NCBI RefSeq assembly: GCF_031755915.1
Contig: NC_083380.1
Location: 15,271,001 to 15,335,000 of the forward strand
From: Ziziphus jujuba
Lineage: Eukaryota; Streptophyta; Magnoliopsida; Rosales; Rhamnaceae
Direction of reading: 5' to 3'
Length of the DNA: 64,000 nucleotides
The notes below the pieces were generated by a model. The model was not told where the DNA came from. It worked only from the letters and a program-made list of their open reading frames with translations, and did not search any database. Positions 34,364-47,000 of this stretch are shown here, piece after piece. A program made the position numbers and the translations under genes. Each line of letters starts with the position of its first letter. Position 1 is the first letter of the stretch.

Positions 34364-37300
34364 ATGTTGGGAACTGGGTTACAGTTTGGAACTGTTCGCG
34401 GTGAGGAAAGCATTTACATTCCTGTGAAAGCAAGAAAGAACTACAATCAACAAAAACAAGGACGAAAACCCAAAAGTGAAAAGAATGAAAACCCAGATAC
34501 GAACAGCAAAATGGTGGCTTCTGATAATAGGAGCCCCAAGGAAGCTTCAAACTCATCTAAAAAACAGCTTTTGGAGCCATCAATAACACCTACTGGTAAC
34601 CTTGACAGATTATTAGAATCTACCACACCTTTAGTTCCGGCTCAGTATTTCTCCAAGGTTAATCCTTTATCTTTGTACTTGGTTTTTCCTGGTCTTTTAT
34701 GTTTGGTTGGTGAGAAAATATGGGGAACTTTTGAAAAATTAAATTGTGGGTATTGGATTTTCATTGTTTGGGACCAATGAAAATACTAATTGGTTTCAAA
34801 GAATTTGACTTGTTCAATGCTGATGAAACTACTATTCTTTATTTGTTTAGCTTGGTCATTTTATTATGTTGGCTACTCTAAAATATTTTGATTTGATTTT
34901 GATTTTTGGTTTTTGGTTTTGTTTTGTGTAGACGACAATGAGGGGGTGGAGGACGTGTGACGTTGAGTTTCAGCCTTACTTCACATTGAATGATCTTTGG
35001 GAATCTTTCAAGGAGTGGAGTGCATATGGGGCAGGAGTGCCTTTGGTCCTTGACAAAAGCGATTCTGTTGTTCAATATTATGTTCCGTATTTATCTGGTA
35101 TCCAATTATATGGGGAATCTTCTGTCAGGTCGGATTCGAAGTCAAGGTATTGATATTTTCTATTCGGATTGGTGCACTTGCAATGTTTACAATTATAAGA
35201 AACTTTTTTTTTTTTTTCCTGAATTCTGACGTACATATGCACAAACTTCTGTTTCAAAATCAGACGTATAATGACACTTTACTTAGTATTTATGTTTATG
35301 ACCCTAATTTCAGTATTAAAGTTGTGGTCTCTAATTAATTATGACATTTCAGGATGTTTGTTTTCCGTTTTTTGGGCTGAAGTTTCAGTGTATTGTTGGG
35401 TTTCGATGCACCATGATTCATATTCTTTGTTTTCGAGGAGCAAAATCACCTGCTATGCCATTTGCTGGTGAAATAATTTTCTTCAAAGTATAAATTTCTG
35501 GAGGATTCTCAATTTGTTTTGCATGTGACCTGTTAGTTGCTCTCTTTTGGCCTGCTCTGGTGCTTAACCGTTATTTGTGCATATAACTTATTTTTCTCTA
35601 CTAATTGCCTCTACATGCTTTCTGAATCCCATACTTTTTTTATGTGAAGAATGATGCTTTTATTCCTTCGTTTATCTTTTTCCCTTTATGATTGTTCAAT
35701 TTGATATTTGTCATTCTCTTGACCTGAAGAATTAAGTCAATCCAAGGAATAACCATGCTTTACTTCCCTCCTTTGAGGCAATATTTGATATTTTGACACT
35801 TCTTTAATTCAAAGCAGGAATATAAGAAATTTCAAAACTTTGATTAGTAGGCTCTTTGCTAGATGTATTCTCTTAAAGGCTTCAATTAATCAAACTCTTC
35901 ATTTAAGGGTGTAACCAGGAAACTTCATTCAGTAAGCAATACAGACCAGATTATCCACCACTCTGATAAGATCTTCTAAATTGGCGGGAATTCCCTATTT
36001 TGTTGGATCTTTTTGTTCTGATTAATGAAACTTGTAATATTTTGTCTATAAAGAAAATGCTTCACAGCATCTAAAATTAAGAGAGCTTATGTATCTTATG
36101 TCTTAAAACTTGACAAGTTTATGCACTTTTTCATGGGATTGAGTCAGCTTGGAACGAGAAGGAATATGCTTAACAAAAATTAGATTCTTCTTTGATGAAA
36201 TCATGAACTATGTTGATCGAATATGTTGGAGCCGTTTTATGTATATGTTCTGCTGAGCATTCAGCATTTGGAATATGCGGTGTTGATGATAGTTCATGAA
36301 TTACGTTTATAGAATTTCCTTGTGGTTGTAGCTTCATGTAGCTGTATTTGATGTAAAAACAACAAATGATTTGACTTTGAAGGTTGGACTTTTAGCATAG
36401 GGTGCAAAAATCCTATGAATGGTATCAAATTAGTGTATGGAAATACTGCTCTGATTGGTGGGGAATACTGCTCTGATGGTTAAAAATTTTGTGGTTTTTG
36501 GATTAAAAGGGTGGAAAAGGAGCTTTAACGTTATAAATTGATGGCTTAGTGACTGCTGGAAAATAGGTGATACAGGTGCAGCATATTTTGATAACACCTG
36601 TTTTAGGGGTTTAAGGTCTAAGGGTTAGAGTTTGCTGGTTACTTGTTCCTTCTAGAAACTGAAAGGATCTTATTGTATTAGTCCATGGGGATTATACTCT
36701 ATATTTTGAAAATATATTAGCTACTATCATAACAAATGATTCAACAACCCTTGGAACCAAAGTAATACCTAGGGGTGTCAACTTAATTTTTTGTCTGCAT
36801 ATTTTTGGAGATTACCAGTACTACCATTTGCATCCAAAACAAAAGGAATATTAACAAAAAAACTACACAAGTAATCTACTTGCTGAAAGGAAACCTAAAG
36901 AAGACTACTATAATTTGACCCTATTTGACATCAAATAATAATTTCCTGTTTTTGATACTTAAAACATTTTTAGGTTACCAATTTTATCTAATTCTTGATA
37001 ATGTAGATTTTAGTGGTGTGGCATAGATTATTAGTATTTAAGCAGCTTTAATGTCCTTCTTTGGTTAGGCAAGCTAGTGAGGATAGTGATGGTGACTACT
37101 ATCGGGATTCAAGTAGTGATGGAAGCAGTGATTATGAAGTAGGAAAAATCATGAAGATTTCTATGGAACAGCAGCATCTTCATCATCTAACAAGTGAGGC
37201 CCCTTTTAGAATGGGCAGATTATCCATACATGATGAGAACAGTGCTTTACAAGAAGGTTTTTCGAGTGATGAAGGGGATGCTAGGAATTCTCGAGGTGTG

Positions 37301-39691
37301 CTCCTCTTTGAATATCTTGAGCGGGATCCTCCTTATAGCCGTGAACCATTGGCTGACAAGGTTAGTTAATTTCCTCAATCCTTTTATGGTAGTAAATTTT
37401 GCAATGCGAACTCTGGATTTGTTGCCTCTTATGTGTTTGCATATTTTTCCAGATATCAGATCTTGCTTGTCGATATCCTGGGTTGAAGACATTAAGAAGT
37501 TGTGATTTACTGCCAGCCAGTTGGTTCTCAGTGGCATGGTAAGGGAAATGTAATCTATAGTACTATATTGATTACATTGGCACAAAATTCATTTTTCTCT
37601 AATGAAAACTTGTAGGTATCCTATTTATCGGATACCCATGGGTCCAACCTTAAAAGATTTGGATGCTTGCTTTTTGACATACCATTCCCTTTCCACACCA
37701 GTGGCAGGTAATCTAAATTTTGAAATTGTTAAATTTTTTTACTACCTGCATATTTTTTTCATTCTTTTTTTTTTTTTTTTTTTTTTGAAAAAAAAAAAAA
37801 ATGAAAAGAAAGTATTAGGGTTTTACTTTTAAATTCTGGCTTCTTGTCTTGCCTTTATGACAGCCAAGGCACCTTCAGAGTATATTATCTGGCATGTCAA
37901 AATTCAATGTGGCTTGTCCACTTCATCAATTGAAATGCATTTGTAACTCTGTGGCCCACTGGCATCAGTCAGAAAAATGTGTAATTCAGCTCATATTACA
38001 GTCTCTTCTGAAATAAATGTTATAATGGTCTGTTTGAAATGCTATGCAACTGGTAGGGTTTTCTTGAATTGCACAGGACGTGGTATCCAATTAGATGATT
38101 TGCTGCCTTGTTTGTGATGTGAAATCAGATAAAATAAACTTTAAAATGATCCTAGACATTGAACCATATTGAACTTAATATGCAAAATTTTCTTTTGAGA
38201 TTTTCTTGAGAACAAGCTATGATTTAGATATGAGATTAGTCCAAAAAGGTTTCCTTAAGTTTGAAAACTTTATCTTTCAAAGTTCAATTTTTGTAAGATC
38301 TAATAAATTGGATATGAGATTAGTACTTTATAATATGAGATCCAATATTTCATGAGTTTAAATTATGGTTAAAACTAGCATAAATTTACAACACATACGA
38401 TAAGATAAAATGGAACATCAAAATGTACGAACCTTCTAAAAGAACTGTAAAAATAATTGTTTATAAATAATTGTTTATTTCTCCCTATACTGTTGGGCCT
38501 TAACCCGACCAATACATATCAGTTTTAGAAATTTTTAACCTACCCTAATCAATTATTTCTTTCAACACAATACAAACTGCTTAATTAGCTTGGGTAAATC
38601 AAGTTAATCGCTTCTTACCTTTTAAATCATGTTATATCGTGCCATGCTTGAATGATATATCTTTTGAATGAGTTACAGGAAGCGCTTCAATTAAGAGAGC
38701 AGTTTTCTCTCTGATAATTTATTTCAGCTGAACCATCTGAGTTATTAAGCGATTTAATTTTGTTGGGGGTAATGGAGTTTCATGATGAGAGCGTTTTCTA
38801 TTAAAGCCACAGCCACTAATAGTTAAACTTCTTTAATCAGACTTCTATTTTGTTTTGTTTGGAAAAGAATATTGCACGTTAATGGTTTTACTAATGTGGT
38901 GTACTTCAAGGGAAGATTTTGGATAGTATCCTTGTCATTTTTTTGTACAATGTGGCAATTGATCTTCATTGCTGAAAGTCTAGTTTATTACGTTTGTTGT
39001 TTGGTAGAAAGAAATAACACAAACAGGTTTTTTTTCGTGTATATTTGTTACTGTTCAAACCAGCTTAGAAACTCTTTTTAGCGTATATTTGTGGCACCTT
39101 ACACTTGTTTATTTTTTCCCTTCTTGGGAGTTACAGCTGTTTTTAGGAGCTTTCATACCTACCATTTCAAGGTGGTTCCTTTGCCGTCTAGTTGAATCAT
39201 CCTAGAGCATTTGTAAGGTTGAGTAGGATTCAGTTATTATTAACTGTAGAAAATGACAATAACACAATATATGTAAAATATTATTCAATGTGCTTGAAAA
39301 CTGTGGTTGGTTTTAAGGCGATGCACTTTTGCTTAGTGTTGTATTGGCTGCTATACCAATAGTGTACCATATTTGCTGCTGTACAAATAGTGTATTCTGT
39401 AAGACAATTGATATTTGCTGTGCTACTTGTTCATCTCTTCTAGGTTCTGGAAGCGGCCAAGCTCCTGTGGTGGTCTATCCCAGTGAGATGGATGGTGTTC
39501 CAAAGCTTTCCTTGTCTGTTTTTGGAATGGCTTCATACAAATTCAAAGGATCTGTGTGGATACAAAATGGGATAAGCGAGTGTCAACTGGCAAATTCCCT
39601 CATGCAGGCTGCAGACAACTGGCTTAGACTGCTTCAGGTGAAGCAACCCGACTTCCAGTTCTTTGCTTCCCACGGCATGTACTGCAGGTGA
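34364..39691 (+). CDS. DUF789 family protein, six exons
   Basis: Six coding exons join without frame breaks: 34364-34657, 34932-35146, 37069-37360, 37453-37538, 37616-37707 and 39444-39691. Each boundary is GT-AG. The product is 408 aa. Residues 1-80 are a basic, Ser/Asn-rich, probably disordered N-terminus. The conserved DUF789 (PF05623) region starts at about residue 85 ([20 protein letters not shown]). It continues through [20 protein letters not shown] (113-132), [15 protein letters not shown], an acidic Ser/Asp insert near 172-195, [40 protein letters not shown], and a C-terminal [12 protein letters not shown]. The biochemical function of this plant family is not established. The ATG was chosen as the first in-frame Met after a CT-rich leader (33760-33800). 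Introns 2 and 5 are long (1.9 and 1.7 kb) and hold no other gene. Confidence 0.93.
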
Positions 39692-41610
39692 AATCAGAAG
39701 TTGTCTTGCTGTTTCAATTATGGCTGCTTCCTGTCCAGAAATTATAAGGCCTTGAGATTGCATGCTTGATGCTCAACCAAACTGTGGTAATGGCATTTTA
39801 ATTCTGGCTATTATATGCTCGAAATGCTCTATTGAGGGGGTTTTTTCTGGTGTGAATTTCCTATTATGTGCAAAAAGAAACTGAAGAAGGTGGAAAATAA
39901 CAAAATTGAAAGAGAATGAAAAATGAAAAGATAATGAAAAAAGAGTAAGAAGAATCCAAGAAGCAGGGGAAAAAAAAAATGGGGGCAGAATAAATGAAAG
40001 AAAAGAGGGGAGAAGACTAATAAAGATGAGCATGGAGATGTAAGAAAGTTGGACTACATTGAGGCATCCACTAGTTGCAAAGAGATATGTAATGCTTTTG
40101 TATTTGAGACCTGCATATTTTTGTTATATTTATATGATGAGAGAAATAGTATAAGAATCTTTAGATGGTATGTTGATTTCTTTGATGTATAACAGGGATT
40201 TTCTTAGTATCCCTTTTGATAGACTAACATGTCATGTTTTATTATAGGAAGAAAAAATGGAAAATAAAGAACAAAGATTTATGGTAGGAAACAAAATTGG
40301 TAATGCTTTAACATTGAGGGTGTGTTTTTTTCTTTTGCGAGTTTTGTTGTCTATTTCAAATTTATTTTAGTTGTATCATCTTGTAACTGAAATCATGTGC
40401 ATCAATTCGTTTCTATTGATTTATTATGCAATTGAAAACTGGAAGGAAGGTAACCAAATTTAGAAGGGTAGGTGGTTTTATTTATTTATTTATTTTATTT
40501 TATTTTATTTTTTTTAGTTTTTAATTCTTTTTATTTTTTATAATGGTAGGTTATGGGATGTTCCTAAAGGCACTAATTATGTCTCGCTTATAACTTAGAT
40601 GTATTTCGTTGATAGATATATGAATTATTGTATATACCATTTTTTGTTAGGCTTTGTTTTAATATATGTAATTACGTTAATAAATGGTATTAGCAATTCT
40701 AAGATTTTTTTAAATTTTGTTCCTTTTTTGGCTTTGTGATTCAGTCCCTTGCTAGTAAATTATCTAAATGCAAACTAAGGTGGGTTATGCAATAAACCTT
40801 GCATCAGCTAATTTGTTAGAAAAATGTTGTGAAAGTTGTTACAAGTCATCTGTCAGCACATCTTCGATTGGCATTAAGATTTTGACCAATAACATGTCGA
40901 TGTAAATAAAATAAATAACAAAAAAAAAATTCTTATGGATAAGATTGCTTAGCTGGTAAAATTTTCACAAGTCACATCGTGGAATGTCATTGTTAAATGT
41001 CACTCGTAAAATTCACAAGTTGTTATGGGATGGCATTGCTTGATAAGGATAAGAAAGAAGCTAGGCACTTAAAATGACTTTCAATTCGTGCTATCAAACC
41101 CTTTTTTTTTTTTTTTTTTCCTTTTTAAATCTGTCCATTTTGAGAAAAAATATATTGTTATAAAAGAATATACTATCTTTGGCATACCATTTGATAAATA
41201 AGTTGGTAAACAATTTATGTTTAACATACTATTATTTCGTTTAAATACTTTAAAATCCTAGCATTTAAATACAAAATTTTACAAAATTTATTATTATATA
41301 ATGCAAGGGTTATCAAACTGATCATTAAATTTATTTGTCAAATAATATAATAATATTTTATTGATTTATTTTTTTAATTTATTTATCAATTTAAAATTTT
41401 AATTTTCTGTGTTTAGATCATATAAATATATTAATTAATAATATTTTAATATATATTATTTGATAAATAAATTTGATGAATATTTTAGCAAGTGTAATAT
41501 TTAGATTTATTATATTATCAATCATAATTTAAGATTTATTAAAATTGTTAATAGCACTTAAATAAATTGATATATATATATATATATATATAGTCCAAAG
41601 TGGAAGTAAG
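39692..41610. other. 3' flank of DUF789 gene and spacer
   Basis: Probable 3' UTR just after 39691, then purine-rich and AT-rich sequence with poly-T and ATTT runs. No further gene is seen. Confidence 0.5.
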
Positions 41611-41611
41611 A

Positions 41612-42046
41612 GGGATGTATTCAATTTAGAGTTTGATGGATTTAAAATGAATTATAGACTTTAAAGGATTTGATGGATTGTTATAGAATTCTACAGATTC
41701 CATAAAGATTTTATAAGAATCCAATGAAATCTTTGGATTTAAAGTTGGATTTCATATTGACAATTTTCTTCACAATTTTCCTGTTAAAATCCTTTCAAAT
41801 CCATTAAAATCCATCATTTTTTAAAGTCTTTTAAAATCAATGACTTTTTAAATACCACCAGATTTTAAAAGAATTTTATAAAGTCCTAATTGAATACATC
41901 AAGATTTTAATGGACTTTTATAAAATTCATCAAAATCTGAATTGAATATCATTAGATTTGTATGAATTCTCTTAAAATCTAAATCGAATAGCTCAAAACT
42001 TTAAAAGACTTTTAAAATCTTTTAAATTTTAAATTTAATACATCCC
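41612..42046. mobile_element. MITE with terminal inverted repeats
   Basis: The left end GGGATGTATTCAATTTAGAG matches the reverse complement of the right end (GGGATGTATTAAATTTAAAA). The interior (about 435 bp in all) is built from many copies of GGATTT/AAATCC-type words in both orientations, which is typical of foldback non-autonomous DNA transposons. TAA stands near both outer edges (41607-41609 and 42048-42050) and may be a target duplication, but superfamily is not certain. Confidence 0.75.
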
Positions 42047-42560
42047 TTAAATTCATCTTGCAATATGTTGCATGACTTTGATATGGGCGAAATTTTAAAC
42101 TTAAAGATGATAGATATATATATATATATTTATTTATTTTAAAAGATTATTTGTTATTTACATTTAATTATTTGCAACTATTTAATAGCTTTGAATTTCA
42201 AAAAAGAAAAAAAAAACTATTTAATAGCTTTGGATAATTTTCCAAATATCTTCCGGACATATTTAGTTCTTTTTTGGTTTCTAATTGAAGCCCAGCAATA
42301 TTTAACAAATATTTCAAAGTTTAAAAACAGTTTACAATAACTTTAAATCATAAGAGTAATTTTTTCATATAATATATATAAAAATGGTAAGAGTAATTGA
42401 GAGAACAAACCCATATCTACCTTTCAAAAAAAAAAAAAGAAAAAAAAAAGAAAAAAGAAAAACCCTTTTTGCTTTTTGTCTTATTGTCTTGAGAGGAATT
42501 AATTAATTAAATATCAATAACTGAATAAAAATTAAAAATAAAACAAAATTAGAAATAAAA

Positions 42561-42727
42561 CCGTTACAAAATTGAAACTAGGTGCCGCTTTAACTCGGCT
42601 CACGGCAGACATTAATAAAACGGAACAAAACGCTGTCAAATAATCGGCGACTAAATAATTATTATTAGTCTTTTTTTTCTTTTTTTTTTAAATGAGAAAA
42701 AAAAAGAAAAAAAAAGTAGCCGTTGGA
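42561..42727. promoter_or_regulatory. MSA (M-phase-specific activator) elements of the kinesin promoter
   Basis: At 42718-42727 the minus strand reads TCCAACGGCT, a full match to the MSA consensus YCYAACGGYY bound by three-repeat MYB factors. Two further AACGG cores lie at 42561-42565 (minus) and 42619-42623 (plus). They sit just before the CT-rich leader of the NACK1-type gene, whose relatives are transcribed at G2/M. The sequence match is direct; activity is inferred. Confidence 0.65.
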
Positions 42728-44040
42728 GTTCCAGATTCAAAATACCCAAGTCAGAGAGACACATAGCCCCAGAGAGGTTGCTTTTTTTGTCATTTCAAAA
42801 GACAAAAGTGAAAGACAACTCTCTCACTCTCTCTCTCTCTCTCTCTCGTCCATTAAAGCCCTAGAAAATTCTTATCCCAGTTTTTTCTCTGCTGCCAAAC
42901 GCTCCTCTTTCTCTCTTTGCAAATCTCTTCCGCTTTCTTCTCTTTAAAATCCGTACTCCGACGGATAAGCTTCTTCCTCCGATTCTTCTTGGCTCCCATC
43001 TGCGGCTTCCTTTTCGGTTTTCAGGCTTCAAAATTTTCTTGAGTATGAGTTTTCGTTTTTCTTTATTCTCTTTCGTTTTTCTTTATTCTCTTCAAACTTT
43101 TCTAATTTTGTTCCGATTTGCTTTTGTTTAAATTGTTTTTTTTTTCCTTCGCTTTTTCCGTACAGATTTTGGTTATGAAAATGAGGATTTTTTCGAGGTT
43201 AATTGTTGATTTTATCTTTTTTTTTTTTCTGGTTTTCTTACGATTGTAGCTATTTTCGTCGAATGTGTGATTTTTCGTTTTTTCACTTTCTTGATCTGCA
43301 AATGAAGTAATTGATGGAAGCTATATTTCCTTAAATCTAGTACATCGGAGATTTCTCAATTTTCTGAGTGAGAATGTTATCGGAAAATGCTTCTCCTAGA
43401 ACAAAGCATTTCCTTAAGAAGAAACTTTAAAATCAACCTCCGAGGAAAAAAAAAAAAAAAAAAAAAAAAAAACATATACTGCTTATATGGAAATATTTTT
43501 ACTGTTTTTTTAACATTCCTAGTCAAATCACCATAGAAATGTTTGTTTGTTTGGTTGGTTTTTTTTTTTTATTTTTTATTTTTTATTTTCTTTTTATCAT
43601 CTAAAAAAGTGCTTTTTAACATTATTCATACCACATCTCCAAATGGGCTCTCGATTTATGATTTAAGGTTTACAATTTGAAATTTTGAATTCATGGGTTA
43701 CACAGCACTAAGTGTAATTAATGCTAATGTTCATGAATTACATATGTCATTCAGGCTATGAGAGAACCGTTGTTTGTAGTTTTATCTGTTTCCGTTACAA
43801 TGAAAGCTTGAATATTAAATATTTATATCTAATTGTGATTCTTTTTTATTACACAGACTGACCCATGACTCACTTTCTAACAGATAATATTATTTGATCT
43901 GGAAGCTGCTGATACTACAATAGTTATCCTTTTATTCAAAAGGATCTAACTCTTAGCCTCTTGGGGAGGAGACCTGTTTTTGTTTAAAATTGATCTTTTG
44001 TAAGTTCAACATTCAGGAAGGATCAATTTTAGCTATAAAG
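42728..44040 (+). other. 5' leader of the kinesin gene with a probable UTR intron
   Basis: A CT repeat at about 42816-42847 marks the leader. A donor (GA|GTATGAGT, intron from 43043) and an acceptor (CATTCAG|GAAGG, exon from 44017) fit one intron of about 974 bp ending 24 bp before the ATG. The intron is inferred from splice signals only. Confidence 0.5.
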
Positions 44041-47000
44041 ATGACAGTGAGGACTCCCGGAACACCATCTTCAAAAATCGACAGGACACCAGTTTCAACC
44101 CCAGGGCCAAGAGCAAGAGAAGAGAAGATTGTGGTTACAGTGAGGTTGAGGCCTCTAAGTAAAAGGGAACAATTGGCCAAAGACCAAGTAGCATGGGAAT
44201 GCATAGATGATAACACAATTGTTTACAAACCACCGTCTCAGGACCGTTTGACAACAACGCAAGCATCCTCATTTACATTTGGTACTTAATCACATCTATC
44301 TCATTGTTCATGGGTTTTAGTATCAATATATATATATAATTTTTTTCAACAGATTATTAATTCATTTTGTTCTTCTTGCAGATAAAGTCTTTGGTCCCAA
44401 TAGTGTAACGGAAACAGTATACGAGGATGGAGTGAAAAATGTTGCTTTGTCTGCTTTGATGGGCATCAATGGTAGTGCATATCTTCCTTGTCATATAGAT
44501 TTACATGCTCTTAGAATCTTGTACTGGAATTAAACAACTACAACATTTCTCTAATGTTGCAGCTACCATATTTGCTTATGGACAAACTAGCAGTGGGAAG
44601 ACATATACAATGCGAGGGATAACAGAGAAAGCTGTTAACGACATCTACAATCATATAATGAATGTAAGCTTCATAAGAACCTAATGATGTTCCTTTCTCT
44701 TCTCTTTTATTTTCTTTTTCTTTTCTATGAATCTCAACTCTCATTTAAAGCATTGAGAATATTGTGATTCCTAACCCATTTATTCTCTTTTGGCATGACT
44801 ACAGACCACGGAGAGAGATTTTACAATTAAAATTTCAGGACTTGAAATATATAATGAGAATGTCAGAGATCTCCTAAATTCAGAATCCGGTCGCAATTTG
44901 AAGCTTTTGGATGATCCAGAGGTACTATACAATTTTTATTTTTGTTGTTTTTTGAAATACTACCTTTTTTTTTTTTTTTTTTTTTCCTTACGGGGATGCT
45001 TCTTCCCCTAATATTGGAATACTTGTGTTTTTGCTGGATGCAGAAAGGTACTGTGGTTGAGAAATTGGTAGAGGAAACAGCTAGTGATGATAAGCATTTG
45101 AGACAGTTGATCGGTATTTGTGAAGGTAAATTTCTGGAGCCCATGTTAGTCGACTTCTTTCTTCTCCGTGAGCCTTTTCAAATATGTGATCAATCAATTT
45201 ACTTATGCTTTATTGATGTATATAGCACAAAGACAAGTTGGAGAAACCGCTTTAAATGATAACAGCTCGCGGTCACACCAGATAATAAGGCTGGTAAGTA
45301 GTCATATGTTATAATTTATCTGGATGATAGTTCATGAATACTTTTCATCTAAAGACTAACAAGTGTAATATTTTTGGTTTTTTACACAGACAATAGAAAG
45401 TACTGTCCGTGAGAACTCGGACCGTGTGAGGTCTTTTGTTGCAAGCCTGGTCAGTTTTGCTTTCTGCATGCTATAAGTTGTGTGAATGATTACTTTCTTC
45501 TAGATAATAAATATTCATGTCAATTCTGCAGAACTTTGTGGACCTAGCTGGAAGTGAAAGAGCTTCACAAACACATGCTGATGGTGCTAGGCTCAGAGAA
45601 GGTTGCCATATTAACCTTAGCTTGATGACACTCACAACTGTAATCAGAAAGCTCAGGTTAGAATCAGCTATCAAGCTGTGCGCTAAAAACTGTGTGAATA
45701 ATTACTTGTCTATGCTGGGAGAGAGTATAGGGTGCTTTCAGAAGCTTTTTTTTGTATTTCAATATTCCATGAGCCTATTACTCCTACATACAGTTTTATT
45801 TGTTGCAATTCATTTTAGGTCAAAGCATACATCCTTTCCAAGGTATAATGGCATTTGAGTTAACTTTAAATTTCCGCATCTTAAGATATCCATTTAGAGA
45901 ACCTTCATAGAATTAGCAGTTTGATCCTATTGCCCCTTTATAGTGGATATTATCCAATTTGTAATGCTTATTCTTCACCTTTCTGCATTATGATGGTGCA
46001 GTGTGGGAAAAAGAAGCGGGCATATACCATATAGAGACTCAAAGCTCACTCGCATACTGCAGCATTCACTTGGTGGGAATGCACGCACTGCTATCATATG
46101 CACCTTGAGTCCAGCACTGTCCCATGTTGAACAATCTAGAAATACTCTTTATTTTGCCAGCCGTGCAAAGGAAGTAACAAATAATGCCCATGTCAACATG
46201 GTACTATTTCTTTTCTTCTCATTTCTTTCTTGTTGGATTTCTACTTGGAGTGGAATAAACATAATCAATTCTTTTATTTTTACATATTTTGATAGGTTGT
46301 CTCAGACAAGCAGCTAGTGAAACATCTGCAAAAAGAAGTAGCCAGGCTGGAAGCAGAGCTGCGGACACCTGAACCATCAAAAGAAAAAGATATGAAGATT
46401 CAGCAGGTAAACTACATACAGCATTTTACTTGATTTTTGTATCTAAAGAGCTTTGGAAAAACTTTTCTTAGTATTTTATCATCTTATTGCCTATTTTTAG
46501 ATGGAAATGGAAATTGAAGAACTGAGACGCCAAAGAGATCTTGCTCAATCTCAAGTGGATGAATTACGCAGAAAACTAAGGGAAGATGAGCAGGTATGTT
46601 TCCCTTTTCTGATCTAACTCTTATCAACTCTCTTGTATGTCTTATCAACTTGTCCATCCATTTACATTATTTACCTACCTCAGGTTACAAACCCATTTGA
46701 GTCACTCCAACCGTCTGTGAAGAAGTGTCTCTCTTTTACTGGTGCTTTATCAACAAAACTTGATGGCAAGGAGTTAGGCCGTGTAGATAGAGCAAGAAAT
46801 ACAATTTTAAGGCAGTCAATGAGGCAGTCATCCGCTGCTCCTTTCACCCTTATGCATGAGATTCGCAAACTTGAACACCTGCAGGAGCAGCTTGGAGAAG
46901 AAGCAAATCGGGCCCTTGAAGTACTACAAAAAGAAGTTGCTTGTCATAGACTAGGTAACCAAGATGCTGCTGAAACAATTGCTAAGCTACAATTAGAAAT

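Noticed and set aside
42723..42947. Open frame in the kinesin leader
   Set aside because: It has no ATG start and consists largely of the translated CT repeat; it is 5' UTR.
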